A DNA stretch of 64,000 nt from an uncultured Pelagibacteraceae bacterium (GTDB taxonomy: Bacteria; Pseudomonadota; Alphaproteobacteria; Pelagibacterales; Pelagibacteraceae): the NCBI GenBank assembly GCA_902534465.1, contig CACAPU010000001.1:62001-126000 (forward strand). Direction: 5' to 3'. Positions 25,552 to 34,565 of the stretch are shown here, piece by piece. The notes under the pieces are model-generated. The model searched no databases. It was not told where the DNA came from and worked only from the letters and a program-made list of their open reading frames with translations. The position numbers were made by a program, and so were the translations under genes. Each line of letters starts with the position of its first letter. Position 1 is the stretch's first letter.

Positions 25552-27995
25552 TAAGCATTTTTAATATTTTTTTGATTAAGTGGCTTTTGAATTAATGAAA
25601 CAGGATATTTTTTCTTTTCTATTTCAATAGACAAATTTTTATCAATTAAATTTTCAATTGTATTTCCAGAATTTACATAACCAAAAGATATATTTTTTTC
25701 AAAATTGAATGAATAATTCCCTGAAGTTGTTCTACCAATTATTTTATCATCTAAGTAAATCGGTTCTTCATGAAGCAATAGAGGTTGTCCTGGTTTATTA
25801 TTTTTAAGAACCATCATTGCCAACAATTTTGTTGGTTTTTGATCTTTAATTTTTAATAAAGCTTCTTTTCCAATAAAATTAATATTTTTTTTATAACTGA
25901 TAGCAAATTGAAGTCCTGCTTGATATTGATTCTCTTCAGGAGATATATCATGTCCCCAATGTAAAAACCCACTTTCCATTCTCATTATATCCATTGCGTG
26001 CGCCCCACATAGAGATAAATTATGATTTTTACCTTCATTGACTATAGTTAAGAAAAGTTTTTTGCCATCTTCTATCCTTACGTATAACTCAAATCCAATT
26101 TCACCCACATATGACAATCTTTGAACCCAAACATCAATTCCATCTATTTTCACCTTTTTACCATAACTAAATTTTATTCCTTCATTTGAAAAATCATCAT
26201 CACTTATATTTGATAATAGTTTTCTAGTATTTGGTCCATATAATCCTAAGCATGCAAAATCCTCTGTTACATCTTTAAAGTTAATTTTTTCTGAGAGGTA
26301 TTTTTTTATATGAAATTTATCGTGTTCTCTTGTTGCAGCTGGACCTATTATTCTAAAATGATTTTTAGTGAGGCAAGTTATAGTAACATCTGTTTCTATA
26401 CCACCGTCCTCATTTAGCATCTGAGTGTAAGTTGATATACCTTCAAAATCTTTTATGTTTGCTGTACACAATTTTTGTAATTCTTCATGAACATTTTCTC
26501 CAGTAACATCAAATTTAGAAAAAGGTGTTAATTCGAATAAACCGACATTTTTTCTTGTATTTTTGGTCTCATATTCAGCAGATGGATACCAATTTTGGTA
26601 ACCAAAACTGTATTCATATTCAGCTTTTGCACCATTTAAAGAATACCACATGGGTCTTTCAAAACCTCCTGAAGATCCAAAACAAGCACCTAATTTTTTA
26701 AGTTCCTCATGGTATGGTAAAGTGATTTGGTTCCTTGAAGTTATATGTTGTTTATATGGCCAATGCATTCCATATAAATCGCCAAGTGTCTCTGTCACTC
26801 TTTCCATAATAAATTTTTTTGAAGAATGGAATTGTTGAAATCTTTTTATATCTACCGAGAATAAATCCTCATTAATATGTCCATTGATCATCCATTCAGC
26901 AGTAACTCGACCTGCGCCACCCGAACTTGCTATACCGATGCTATTAAACCCACAACAAGTGAATAAGTTTTTAATCTCCGGAGTCTCTCCTAATAAATAT
27001 TGTGTATCAGGTGTAAAAGATTCTGGGCCTGAGAAAAATTTTCTAATTCCAGCATTTTCTAACATTGGCAATCTATGAAAAGATTTTTTTAGATAAGGTT
27101 CAAAATGATCAAAGTCATCTGGCAATTCTCCAAAAGAAAAATTTTCAGGTACAATGCCAGTATCTTTAAATGCTGGTTTGGCATTTGGTTCAAAAATTCC
27201 AACTAACATTTTCCCAGCATCTTCTTTTAAATAAAGACAATTATTATAATCTCTCAAAACTGGTAAATTGGTAGGTAGATCCTTCATCGGCTCTGTTATC
27301 ACATAAAAATGTTCATTAGGATATAATGGAATGCTCACATTCATTTTTTCACCAATTTGTCTAGACCACATACCGGTAGCTAGAACAACATACTCACAAT
27401 CTATTTTTCCTTGTGGAGTCTTTACTCCAACTATAGATTTATTTTTGACCAAAATTTTTGTAACAGGTGTTTTTTCAAAAATTTTTGCACCTTCCATCCT
27501 AGCCGCTTTTGCTAAAACGTTGGTGACACCTATTGGGTCAGCCTGCCCATCTTTAGGCATAAAAACACTTCCAATAATGTCCTCATTGTTTACTACTGGG
27601 TATAAATCTTTTGTTTGTTTTTTATCTAAAACTTGCACTTCAACATCTGATAATTGAGCTGTAGTTGCTTGTCTTAGCAACTCTTGCATTCTATCATTTG
27701 TTGTTGCAACTGTAATAGCTCCATTTTGTTTTAATCCAATTGATAAACCAGTTTTTTTTTCTAAATCTTGGTAAAGATCTAAAGTATATTTTCTAAGTTT
27801 TGTTATAGTTGATGAAGCTCCTAATTGGCCCATAAGACCGGCAGCGTGCCAAGTTGTTCCTGATGTCAATTGATCTCTTTCTAATAAAACGACATCCTTC
27901 CAACCAAATTTAGCAAGATGGTACACACATGATGTACCTGCAACACCACCTCCAATAACTACAACTTTTGAGCTTTTTGGTAATTCTTTATCCAT
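25551..27995 (-). CDS. dimethylglycine/sarcosine dehydrogenase-type FAD protein with GcvT domains (paralog 1)
   Basis: 814 residues in the full DMGDH order: FAD-binding DAO domain (about 1-380, VVVIGGGVAGTSCVYHLAKFG), FAO_M linker (to about 430), GCV_T (about 435-710) and GCV_T_C (to about 805). LTSGTTWHAAGL holds the histidine that carries covalent FAD in DMGDH. These enzymes demethylate N-methylglycines and pass the methyl as methylene-tetrahydrofolate. It lies 27 bases after the iron-transport ATPase gene and overlaps the dioxygenase gene. Its substrate could be a different N-methyl compound, since two other paralogs are in the window. Confidence 0.9.
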   Translation of the reverse strand: MDKELPKSSKVVVIGGGVAGTSCVYHLAKFGWKDVVLLERDQLTSGTTWHAAGLMGQLGASSTITKLRKYTLDLYQDLEKKTGLSIGLKQNGAITVATTNDRMQELLRQATTAQLSDVEVQVLDKKQTKDLYPVVNNEDIIGSVFMPKDGQADPIGVTNVLAKAARMEGAKIFEKTPVTKILVKNKSIVGVKTPQGKIDCEYVVLATGMWSRQIGEKMNVSIPLYPNEHFYVITEPMKDLPTNLPVLRDYNNCLYLKEDAGKMLVGIFEPNAKPAFKDTGIVPENFSFGELPDDFDHFEPYLKKSFHRLPMLENAGIRKFFSGPESFTPDTQYLLGETPEIKNLFTCCGFNSIGIASSGGAGRVTAEWMINGHINEDLFSVDIKRFQQFHSSKKFIMERVTETLGDLYGMHWPYKQHITSRNQITLPYHEELKKLGACFGSSGGFERPMWYSLNGAKAEYEYSFGYQNWYPSAEYETKNTRKNVGLFELTPFSKFDVTGENVHEELQKLCTANIKDFEGISTYTQMLNEDGGIETDVTITCLTKNHFRIIGPAATREHDKFHIKKYLSEKINFKDVTEDFACLGLYGPNTRKLLSNISDDDFSNEGIKFSYGKKVKIDGIDVWVQRLSYVGEIGFELYVRIEDGKKLFLTIVNEGKNHNLSLCGAHAMDIMRMESGFLHWGHDISPEENQYQAGLQFAISYKKNINFIGKEALLKIKDQKPTKLLAMMVLKNNKPGQPLLLHEEPIYLDDKIIGRTTSGNYSFNFEKNISFGYVNSGNTIENLIDKNLSIEIEKKKYPVSLIQKPLNQKNIKNA

Positions 27996-28022
27996 GGATT
28001 TACTATTAACGTATAATAATAA

Positions 28023-29081
28023 TTAAAAACAGACAATGTGGTCAATGTGAATTGGCCTTTTAATTCCGAACTTTTCATCTATTTCATGTTGATGAATATG
28101 ATGAGAATGCACGAATACTGGAATTTGTAAATTACTTTCAGTTTTAAGGGTGTAAATAAAATTTGTACCTCTGAACTTACGATCAACTACCTCTAGTTTT
28201 AAATTACTTTTATCATCATGTTCTAAATCTTCAGGTTGCAGTAAGAGTTTTACATTTGAACCATTAGGGTAATGTTTTACAAAATTCCCTTGTATTGTTC
28301 CTAAATCTTTATTTTCTAAACTATTCTCACTTGTTACTTTAGCAGGAATCAAAATTCCTCTATTTAGGAAATTTACAACCTCTATTGAATTAGGAAAGTG
28401 ATAAACATTATATGGATCATCAAACTGTTTTAATTGTTTATTTAAAATAATTCCACACTTACTTCCTAAATAAAAAGCTTCATATGAGTCATGAGTAACA
28501 ATAATAGTTGTTATTTTAGATTTACTTAATAATTGTTTTAGCTCGACTTGAATTTCTTCTTTAAAACTTTGATCAACATTTGAAAGTGGTTCATCTAGAA
28601 GAAGTAAATCTGGATTAGAAACTAATGATCTTGCTAACGATGCTCTTTGAGCTTCTCCAGCACTAATTTCATGGGGATATTTGTTTAATATTTTTTTTAG
28701 GTTTAAAAAATTAATTATCTCTTTTGGATTTATTTTCTTTTTTTTCTTACTTTTTTTTTCTGTCCCAATTAAAATATTTTTTTCAACGTTATAATGTGGA
28801 AATAAACTATTTTCTTGAAAAGCAAGTGATATGTTTCGGTCCTCTGGTTCAACATGTTTGTTTTTTGAGGACATTAACTTGTTATTAATTGTTATTGATC
28901 CATTAACGATTCTCTCTAAACCAGCTATGGTTCTCAAAATTGTTGTTTTTCCAATTCCAGATGGGCCCAATAAACAAATAACATCTCCCTCGTTTTGAAT
29001 GGAAAATGATACGTTTTTAACTTTAGTTTGACCGCCAACTATAAAATCTACATTTTTGACTTCTAAAAAATTTTTACTCAT
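28023..29081 (-). CDS. ferric iron ABC transporter ATP-binding protein (FbpC type)
   Basis: 352 residues. Walker A GPSGIGKT near 39-46, Q-loop FQENSLFPHY, Walker B LLLLDEPLSNVD and THDSYEA are present. The signature reads ISAGEAQR in place of LSGGQ, a mild departure. The C-terminal TOBE-like part (about 240-352) ends in a histidine-rich stretch (SHHIHQHEIDE). It overlaps the permease gene by eight bases. With the binding protein and permease upstream, it forms an iron importer. Confidence 0.88.
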   Translation of the reverse strand: MSKNFLEVKNVDFIVGGQTKVKNVSFSIQNEGDVICLLGPSGIGKTTILRTIAGLERIVNGSITINNKLMSSKNKHVEPEDRNISLAFQENSLFPHYNVEKNILIGTEKKSKKKKKINPKEIINFLNLKKILNKYPHEISAGEAQRASLARSLVSNPDLLLLDEPLSNVDQSFKEEIQVELKQLLSKSKITTIIVTHDSYEAFYLGSKCGIILNKQLKQFDDPYNVYHFPNSIEVVNFLNRGILIPAKVTSENSLENKDLGTIQGNFVKHYPNGSNVKLLLQPEDLEHDDKSNLKLEVVDRKFRGTNFIYTLKTESNLQIPVFVHSHHIHQHEIDEKFGIKRPIHIDHIVCF

Positions 29082-30702
29082 TATTTTCTTTTAAAATATA
29101 TTTTGAAGATATTGTAATAAAAAAAGCTGCAATTAAAATTAAAAATAATGATGGTACTGCAGCTGCCTCAAGCATATCTTCGGAAGCTGAAATATAAGCT
29201 GTTGTTGCAAATGTCTCAAAATTAAAAGGCCTTAAAACAAGGGTAATTGGCAATTCCCTGATTATCTCAAGTGAAATTAGTATTACAACAAAAAGAAGAG
29301 AGTTTCTCAAATAAGGAATATGAATATTAAGAAATGTCTTTCTCTTGGAATATCCAAGAAGATAGGCGCTTTCATCCACAGAAAGGTTTATTTTTTCATA
29401 ACCTGATTTAATCCCATTAAATGCTAATGAGTAAAAACGAATAAAATATACAATTACCAAACCTAAAATTGACCCAATAAATACTTTTTTAATGGATAAG
29501 AAACCTAGTGATTTAATAAACGTATTATCTAACCAAGCAATAAAAGTTATAAATGCTACAGCTAAAATTACACCTGGAATCGCATATCCCGAAATTGATA
29601 ATGTTGATAGAAAATTAAGAGTTTTATTTTTTGAAACACGATTTCCATAGTTAGATATTAAAGCAAAAACTATTAAAACAAGGCTAGATAAACCAACTAA
29701 ATATAAAGTATTTAACAAAAGGTTTATTACATTTATATCAAAAAAGTTTTCTGGAAATTTAATTGTCCAATAAAGCATTTGTCCTAAGGGAAAAAGGAAA
29801 CTCAAAAAGAATAAAATAAAACAAAAAAGGAAAGCAAATAATGATTGGTAACCTGAAAGGTTTATTTTTTCTTTTTGTTTAAAACCACCTCTTGAGTCTA
29901 AATGATACTTTGCTTTTTTTCTAGATAGATTTTCTGTTATAAATAAAATGAAAATAAATAATAATAGAAAAAAAGATATTCGATTAGCAAAGGCTAAATC
30001 ATCAAAAGTAATCCATGCATTATAAATTCCAGTTGTTAATGTATTGACCGAAAAAAAGTCAACAGCTCCAAACTCTGCTAAAGTTTCCATTGCAACTAAT
30101 GATAAGCCAGCAACGATTGCTGGTCGCGCAGCAGGTAGAATTATTGAATAAAAAGATTTAAATTTTGAAAAACCTAAATTTTTTCCAAGTTCAATCAAAT
30201 TTTGTGATTGATAAAGAAATGATGATCTAGCTAAAATATAAACATATGCAAATAGTGAAAAAGAAATTGACAAAATTAAACCAAACATACCATCGAATTT
30301 TGGTATATGTTTGTTATACTCTCCGTCTCCAAATAAGTTTTTAAGAATTGTAAATGCTGTTCCATAATTATCAAAAAAAGCAAATAGAGAATATGCATAT
30401 ATATAAGGAGGAATTGCAAAAGATAATATCAAGGCCCATTTAAAAAAATTAACTCCTGGAAATTTAAAAAAAGAAACAATATATGCTGAGCCAACCCCAA
30501 GTACAAAAGTTAAAATTAAAACCCCAATCAAAAGTGATAAAGAATTAAAAATATATTCAAATAAAAAAGTATCTTTGAGTATTTCAAAATATCTAGAGGT
30601 TTCTTCAAAAAAACTTACAGATACTGTTAATATTGGAATAATAACCAATAAAGAAATTAAAATGGAGCTTAAAAACCATATATTAAATTTTATTGAGAAC
30701 AT
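29074..30702 (-). CDS. ferric iron ABC transporter permease (FbpB type)
   Basis: 542 residues with about twelve membrane helices, i.e. two fused permease halves as in FbpB/SfuB. EAA-type loops occur twice: ELGKNLGFSKFKSFYSIILP near 170 and ESAYLLGYSKRKTFLNIHIP near 440. It would carry ferric iron across the inner membrane. It follows the peroxiredoxin gene by 23 bases and is coupled to the ATPase gene. Confidence 0.92.
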   Translation of the reverse strand: MFSIKFNIWFLSSILISLLVIIPILTVSVSFFEETSRYFEILKDTFLFEYIFNSLSLLIGVLILTFVLGVGSAYIVSFFKFPGVNFFKWALILSFAIPPYIYAYSLFAFFDNYGTAFTILKNLFGDGEYNKHIPKFDGMFGLILSISFSLFAYVYILARSSFLYQSQNLIELGKNLGFSKFKSFYSIILPAARPAIVAGLSLVAMETLAEFGAVDFFSVNTLTTGIYNAWITFDDLAFANRISFFLLLFIFILFITENLSRKKAKYHLDSRGGFKQKEKINLSGYQSLFAFLFCFILFFLSFLFPLGQMLYWTIKFPENFFDINVINLLLNTLYLVGLSSLVLIVFALISNYGNRVSKNKTLNFLSTLSISGYAIPGVILAVAFITFIAWLDNTFIKSLGFLSIKKVFIGSILGLVIVYFIRFYSLAFNGIKSGYEKINLSVDESAYLLGYSKRKTFLNIHIPYLRNSLLFVVILISLEIIRELPITLVLRPFNFETFATTAYISASEDMLEAAAVPSLFLILIAAFFITISSKYILKENNE

Positions 30703-30725
30703 TTAGATAATATTGAATAGTTGGT

Positions 30726-31274
30726 TTAATTTTTATTTTTTTCTGAAAGATATTTAATACAATTCTCTGGCGTTGTCTCGATGTATGGATCATCGTCTGA
30801 TCCATCATTATTAATACCTGGTTCTTGCCACCATTTTTCAATAATTCCATTATTTATAATTGCCATATATCTCCAACTTCTTTGCCCAAATCCGTTATGA
30901 TCTTTAGATACTAGCATACCCATAAATTTAGTAAAAAGTCCTGAACCATCAGGAATTAACTTAATATTATGAATTTTCAATTTATCTGCCCATGCATTCA
31001 TAGTGTAAGAGTCATTTACTGAACAACAGTATACCTCATCTATTCCAAAATCTTTCAATTTTAAGTAATTATTCTCAAAACCTGGAAGTTGTTGTGAAGA
31101 GCATGTAGGAGTAAATGCTCCTGGTAAACTAAAAATTACAACTCTTTTATCTTTAAAATAGTCATCAGTTGATTTATCAACCCACTTACCACCTATTGAA
31201 CATTCATTAGGAAAGTTAGAACTATCTCCTTCTCTAGTCTTAAAAATTACTTTAGGTATTTTGAGTCCGATCAT
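30726..31274 (-). CDS. Prx5-like peroxiredoxin
   Basis: I use the ATG at 31274, giving MIGLKIPKVIFKTREGD; the TTG at 31292 adds only six residues. The 182-residue protein has the peroxidatic cysteine in PGAFTPTCSSQQLPGF, and the arginine and Trp-containing GQRSWRYMAIINNG segment of the AhpC/TSA-Prx5 group. It reduces peroxides with thiol electrons. It sits inside the iron-uptake gene set, between the binding protein and the permease, which suits protection from iron-driven peroxide chemistry. Confidence 0.9.
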   Translation of the reverse strand: MIGLKIPKVIFKTREGDSSNFPNECSIGGKWVDKSTDDYFKDKRVVIFSLPGAFTPTCSSQQLPGFENNYLKLKDFGIDEVYCCSVNDSYTMNAWADKLKIHNIKLIPDGSGLFTKFMGMLVSKDHNGFGQRSWRYMAIINNGIIEKWWQEPGINNDGSDDDPYIETTPENCIKYLSEKNKN

Positions 31275-31295
31275 ATCAAAAGTTTTATGCAATTT

Positions 31296-31330
31296 TAAAA
31301 GTGCTTACGAAGGATACATAGGCACTTTTA
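31296..31330 (-). terminator. hairpin upstream of the peroxiredoxin gene (partial terminator)
   Basis: TAAAAGTGC at 31296-31304 pairs with GCACTTTTA at 31322-31330 around a 17-base loop. On the minus strand it is followed by a short A/T-rich run, so it may end part of the transcripts from the iron binding-protein gene and raise that protein relative to the permease and ATPase. Its loop is longer than usual. Confidence 0.55.
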
Positions 31331-31341
31331 TTAAGAAAAGG

Positions 31342-31491
31342 TCAGATATTGAATACTTTTAGAATGTGCGGAAAATCTTTAGTATTTATCTCTGATAACT
31401 TTCTTTTATTTATTCTGTTATTAATTTTTTTACACTCCTCAGCACATGGGACACATGGCTTAGTTGATTTATTGTAATTAACATCAGACAT
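31342..31491 (-). CDS. small cysteine-containing protein after the iron-binding protein gene (49 aa)
   Basis: Starts at the ATG at 31491, giving 49 residues; a TTG at 31524 would overlap the binding-protein stop. The product has three cysteines (CVPCAEEC near 13-20) followed by a lysine/arginine-rich helix. It has no signal peptide, so it is cytoplasmic. It lies between the iron binding-protein gene and a hairpin, hence on the same Fur-type transcript. Metal or Fe-S binding is conceivable but unproven, and I do not recognise the family. Confidence 0.5.
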   Translation of the reverse strand: MSDVNYNKSTKPCVPCAEECKKINNRINKRKLSEINTKDFPHILKVFNI

Positions 31492-31514
31492 AAATTTTTT
31501 TTTATTCGTCAATG

Positions 31515-32543
31515 TTACTTCCAACCTGCAGCTGTCATTACTTCTAATGCGTCTACTTGTTTATCTCCATAGCTAGCAACACTTGTAGTAAGATCTTGTT
31601 TGAAATCTAAACCTAAGTTATTTACTACTAATGGATTTGGTGAAACACCTGCAATCATCGGAAACTCAAAAGTATTATTAGTGAAATGTTCTTGAGCTTC
31701 GGGTGATAATAAATAATCTACAAGTGCAATTGCATTAGCTTTATTTGGAGCACCTTTAACAAGAGCAGCACAACTAATGTTCATGTGTGTTCCTCTATCG
31801 TTTTGATTAGGGAAAAATGCTTTTACTTTTTTAGCAGCTGCTTGTTGTTCTGCGCCTTTGTTCCCGGATAACATCAAAGCTAAATAGTATGTGTTTGCGA
31901 CTGCAATATCTGCTTCTCCTGCTGCAACTGCCATAATCTGAGCTCTATCATTACCTTTTGGATCTCTAGCCATATTAGCAACAACACCTTTTGCCCACTC
32001 TCCAGCAGCTTTTTTTCCATTATTTTTTACTAATGATGCTACTAAAGATTTATTGTAAATATTGCTAGATGCTCTTATTGCAATTCTACCTTTCCATTTA
32101 GGGTCAGCTAAACTTTCATAAGTTAATCCTGATAATTCTGCCCCACTTACTCTTTCTGGAGCGTAATAAACTATTCTAGCTCTCTTAGCTACTCCAACCC
32201 AGTGAGTAGTTCTAAAGTTTTTTGGAACTGAAGATTTGATAGTTGGTGAAACAAGCCCTGCTTGTGTCATACCTTTAGCTTTAAAAGCACCACATCTTCC
32301 AGCATCTGCTGTGATGTATAGATCAGCAGCTGAATCTGCGCCTTCCTCGATCATTCTTTTCTCTAAAGCTCCAGCTTTACCATTAATTAAATTTACTTTA
32401 ATTCCAGTTGCTGCAGTAAATTTGCTATAAAGTTCTGCGTCGGCTTTATAGTGTCTAGCATTAAATATATTAACCTCATTTGCTATCGCAAAAGTTGAAA
32501 CAAATAAGGATAGAATTAATGCTGAAATTGATATTTTTTTCAT
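31515..32543 (-). CDS. ferric iron-binding periplasmic protein (FbpA/FutA type)
   Basis: 342 residues with signal peptide (about 1-21, ending FAIA). The mature part begins EVNIFNARHYKADAELYSKF, the N-terminal tyrosine region of the FutA/FbpA group, and carries VANTYYLALM near 225 with the adjacent iron-ligand tyrosines. It captures ferric iron in the periplasm. A Fur-type operator and promoter precede it. It is the first gene of the iron operon. Confidence 0.93.
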   Translation of the reverse strand: MKKISISALILSLFVSTFAIANEVNIFNARHYKADAELYSKFTAATGIKVNLINGKAGALEKRMIEEGADSAADLYITADAGRCGAFKAKGMTQAGLVSPTIKSSVPKNFRTTHWVGVAKRARIVYYAPERVSGAELSGLTYESLADPKWKGRIAIRASSNIYNKSLVASLVKNNGKKAAGEWAKGVVANMARDPKGNDRAQIMAVAAGEADIAVANTYYLALMLSGNKGAEQQAAAKKVKAFFPNQNDRGTHMNISCAALVKGAPNKANAIALVDYLLSPEAQEHFTNNTFEFPMIAGVSPNPLVVNNLGLDFKQDLTTSVASYGDKQVDALEVMTAAGWK

Positions 32544-32573
32544 TAATCTCTCTCTATGTTAGTTGTTTATGTA

Positions 32574-32602
32574 TTTATAATGGTTCTGAGAACTATTCGC
32601 AA
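32574..32602 (-). promoter_or_regulatory. sigma70-type promoter of the iron-uptake operon
   Basis: On the minus strand, TTGCGA (-35, 32597-32602) and TATAAA (-10, 32574-32579) are separated by exactly 17 bases. The transcript would start about 25 bases before the FbpA-type ATG at 32543. The -35 directly abuts the Fur-type operator. Confidence 0.75.
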
Positions 32603-32617
32603 TGAGAATGATTATCA
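32603..32617. promoter_or_regulatory. Fur-type operator
   Basis: TGAGAATGATTATCA is a 7-1-7 inverted repeat (TGAGAAT, G, ATTATCA), differing from the classical TGATAAT-n-ATTATCA Fur core at one base. It directly adjoins the -35 box of the iron operon, where bound Fur would block RNA polymerase under iron-replete conditions. The flanking bases (CAAT before, ATCTCA after) extend the symmetry slightly. Confidence 0.85.
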
Positions 32618-32660
32618 ATCTCAATAGTGTCGCACTAAATTATTATGAATTATAGGGTTT

Positions 32661-33551
32661 TTAAGACTTAAACTCAGAAATTTTACTATAAAGAAAATTT
32701 CTGAAGGTTGTAACTCTAGCTACGTTTTTAAGAGATTCTGGAAAAACGAAATGAGCTTCCGTAATTGGGCCCTCGATGTTAGGTAAAACTTTAATTACAT
32801 TTCTTGATAATGATACTAAATAATCAGGCAAAGCAGCAAGTCCTACTCCACTTTCAACTGCAAGCAGCAAGCCCATAACACTGTTTACTTTCATTACAGT
32901 TTTTCTTTTTTTATTATCTTTCACTCCTAATTTTAGTGCCCAGTCAGGATTAAAAACAGGAGAAGGTGCCCCTCTTCCAAATGATATAAATTTATGCTTG
33001 CTTAAATCATTTATTGTTTTTGGTATCCCATATTTTTCAAAATATTTAGTAGACCCATAAATATGGTAATTAATATCCATCAATTTTCTTTGAATATAAT
33101 TTAATTGTTTGGGTCTTCTCATAAAAATACCAATATCGGCTTGTCTAGTACTTAGATCTAATTCTTTATCATCAAAAATTAATTCTATTTCAATTTCTGG
33201 ATTTAATTGCATAAATTCTTGAATCCTTGGAGTTAACCAGTGGGTACCAAAACTTCTTACAGTGGTAATAGTTAATTTTCCTGTTGGCTTATGTTTTTGG
33301 TCTCCTAATGTTGTTTCAACCTCTTTAAGTTTACTTATGACCTCATGAGCTGTTTTGTAAACATATTCTCCATTTTCAGTTAATGTTAATCCTCTAGCGT
33401 GTCTCTCAAATAGTTTTACTTTCAAATCTTCTTCTAATGACTGAATTTGTCTGCTTATAGCAGACTGACTTAGATTAAGTATAACTGTAGCACTGGTAAA
33501 GCTTCCTGCTTCAGCTACTGCATGAAAAATTTTTAATTTATCCCAATCCAT
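32661..33551 (-). CDS. LysR-family transcriptional regulator
   Basis: 296 residues. The N-terminal helix-turn-helix is typical (FHAVAEAGSFTSATVILNLS, QSAISRQIQSLEEDLKVKLF), and the C-terminal periplasmic-binding-like effector domain runs from about 90. It is coupled to the acuI-like gene (stop of acuI overlaps its start), so it may regulate that gene or respond to a related metabolite. The effector is unknown. Confidence 0.92.
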   Translation of the reverse strand: MDWDKLKIFHAVAEAGSFTSATVILNLSQSAISRQIQSLEEDLKVKLFERHARGLTLTENGEYVYKTAHEVISKLKEVETTLGDQKHKPTGKLTITTVRSFGTHWLTPRIQEFMQLNPEIEIELIFDDKELDLSTRQADIGIFMRRPKQLNYIQRKLMDINYHIYGSTKYFEKYGIPKTINDLSKHKFISFGRGAPSPVFNPDWALKLGVKDNKKRKTVMKVNSVMGLLLAVESGVGLAALPDYLVSLSRNVIKVLPNIEGPITEAHFVFPESLKNVARVTTFRNFLYSKISEFKS

Positions 33552-34552
33552 TATTTATTTACATCAACTAATATTCTATTTTTTAATTTTCCTTCTAACA
33601 TTTCAGGAAAAACATCTAAAAGTTCATTCAAACCCACAGTTTTGATTGATTTTTCCAAAATATCGAAATCTACATATTTGGGAACTTCACCCCAAACAAA
33701 CTCTTTTCTTTTATTACTAATATTTACTGAGTCGATACCCCATAATTTAACTGCTCTTAGAAAAAAAGGCACAACAGAAGTATTTAATTTATTGCTACTT
33801 GCATTGCCACAAATTGCTACTATTCCTTTTAATCTAGTTTGAGAAATTGCATTCGCTAAAATATTTCCACCAACAGTATCTACAACACCATCCCAAGTAC
33901 CTTTTCCAATTAAACTAGCTTCACCCTCAAATTCTTTACGATCTATAACGTTTTTTGCACCTAGTTCCATTAAATATTCTGCTTTATCTGGTTTACCTGT
34001 CAATGCAGTTACATTACAACCCATTTTAGATAATACCATTACCGCAACCATTCCAACACCCCCAGTAGATCCAGTTACAAGTACATCGTTAACTTTGCTT
34101 TGTAAAAATAACTCTTCTTTAGCTTTTACTGCAAAGGCACACAGCATTGCTGTTAAACCAGCAGTTCCCATCATCATTGCATGTTTGCTATTTAGATTTG
34201 ATGGTCTTTTTATTAAATGTTCTGCTTTCACTCTTGCATATTGTGAAAATCCACCATGAAATAATTCACCAACTCTACATCCAGTAAGAATTACTTCATC
34301 TCCAACTTTAAATTCATCTGATTTACTTTCGCTAACTGTTCCAGAAAAGTCTATCCCGGGAATTCTTGGAAACTCTTTAACTAACTTTGCACCATTTTTT
34401 AAAATTAAAGCATCTTTATAATTTAAATCAGAGTAATCTACCTTTACTAAGACATCACCGTCTTTTAGAAAATCTAAATTTAAATCACTAACTGCTCTAG
34501 TGAACTTTTCTCCCTCTTGGTTGATAACCAAGGCTTTAAAAGTATCGGACAT
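33551..34552 (-). CDS. acuI: AcuI-type acrylyl-CoA reductase (YhdH/YhfP quinone-oxidoreductase family)
   Basis: 333 residues of the zinc-free medium-chain dehydrogenase family. PRIPGIDFSGTVSES, EHLIKRPSNLNSKHAMMMGT and the NADPH site TGSTGGVGMVAVMVL match the AcuI/YhdH group, as does the C-terminal KNRILVDV. AcuI reduces toxic acrylyl-CoA to propionyl-CoA and is needed in bacteria that break down DMSP. The gene lies between folE and a LysR gene; no lyase is adjacent, but a DddP-like gene is 11 kb away on the same strand. Confidence 0.85.
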   Translation of the reverse strand: MSDTFKALVINQEGEKFTRAVSDLNLDFLKDGDVLVKVDYSDLNYKDALILKNGAKLVKEFPRIPGIDFSGTVSESKSDEFKVGDEVILTGCRVGELFHGGFSQYARVKAEHLIKRPSNLNSKHAMMMGTAGLTAMLCAFAVKAKEELFLQSKVNDVLVTGSTGGVGMVAVMVLSKMGCNVTALTGKPDKAEYLMELGAKNVIDRKEFEGEASLIGKGTWDGVVDTVGGNILANAISQTRLKGIVAICGNASSNKLNTSVVPFFLRAVKLWGIDSVNISNKRKEFVWGEVPKYVDFDILEKSIKTVGLNELLDVFPEMLEGKLKNRILVDVNK

Positions 34553-34565
34553 GTGTAATTATACT

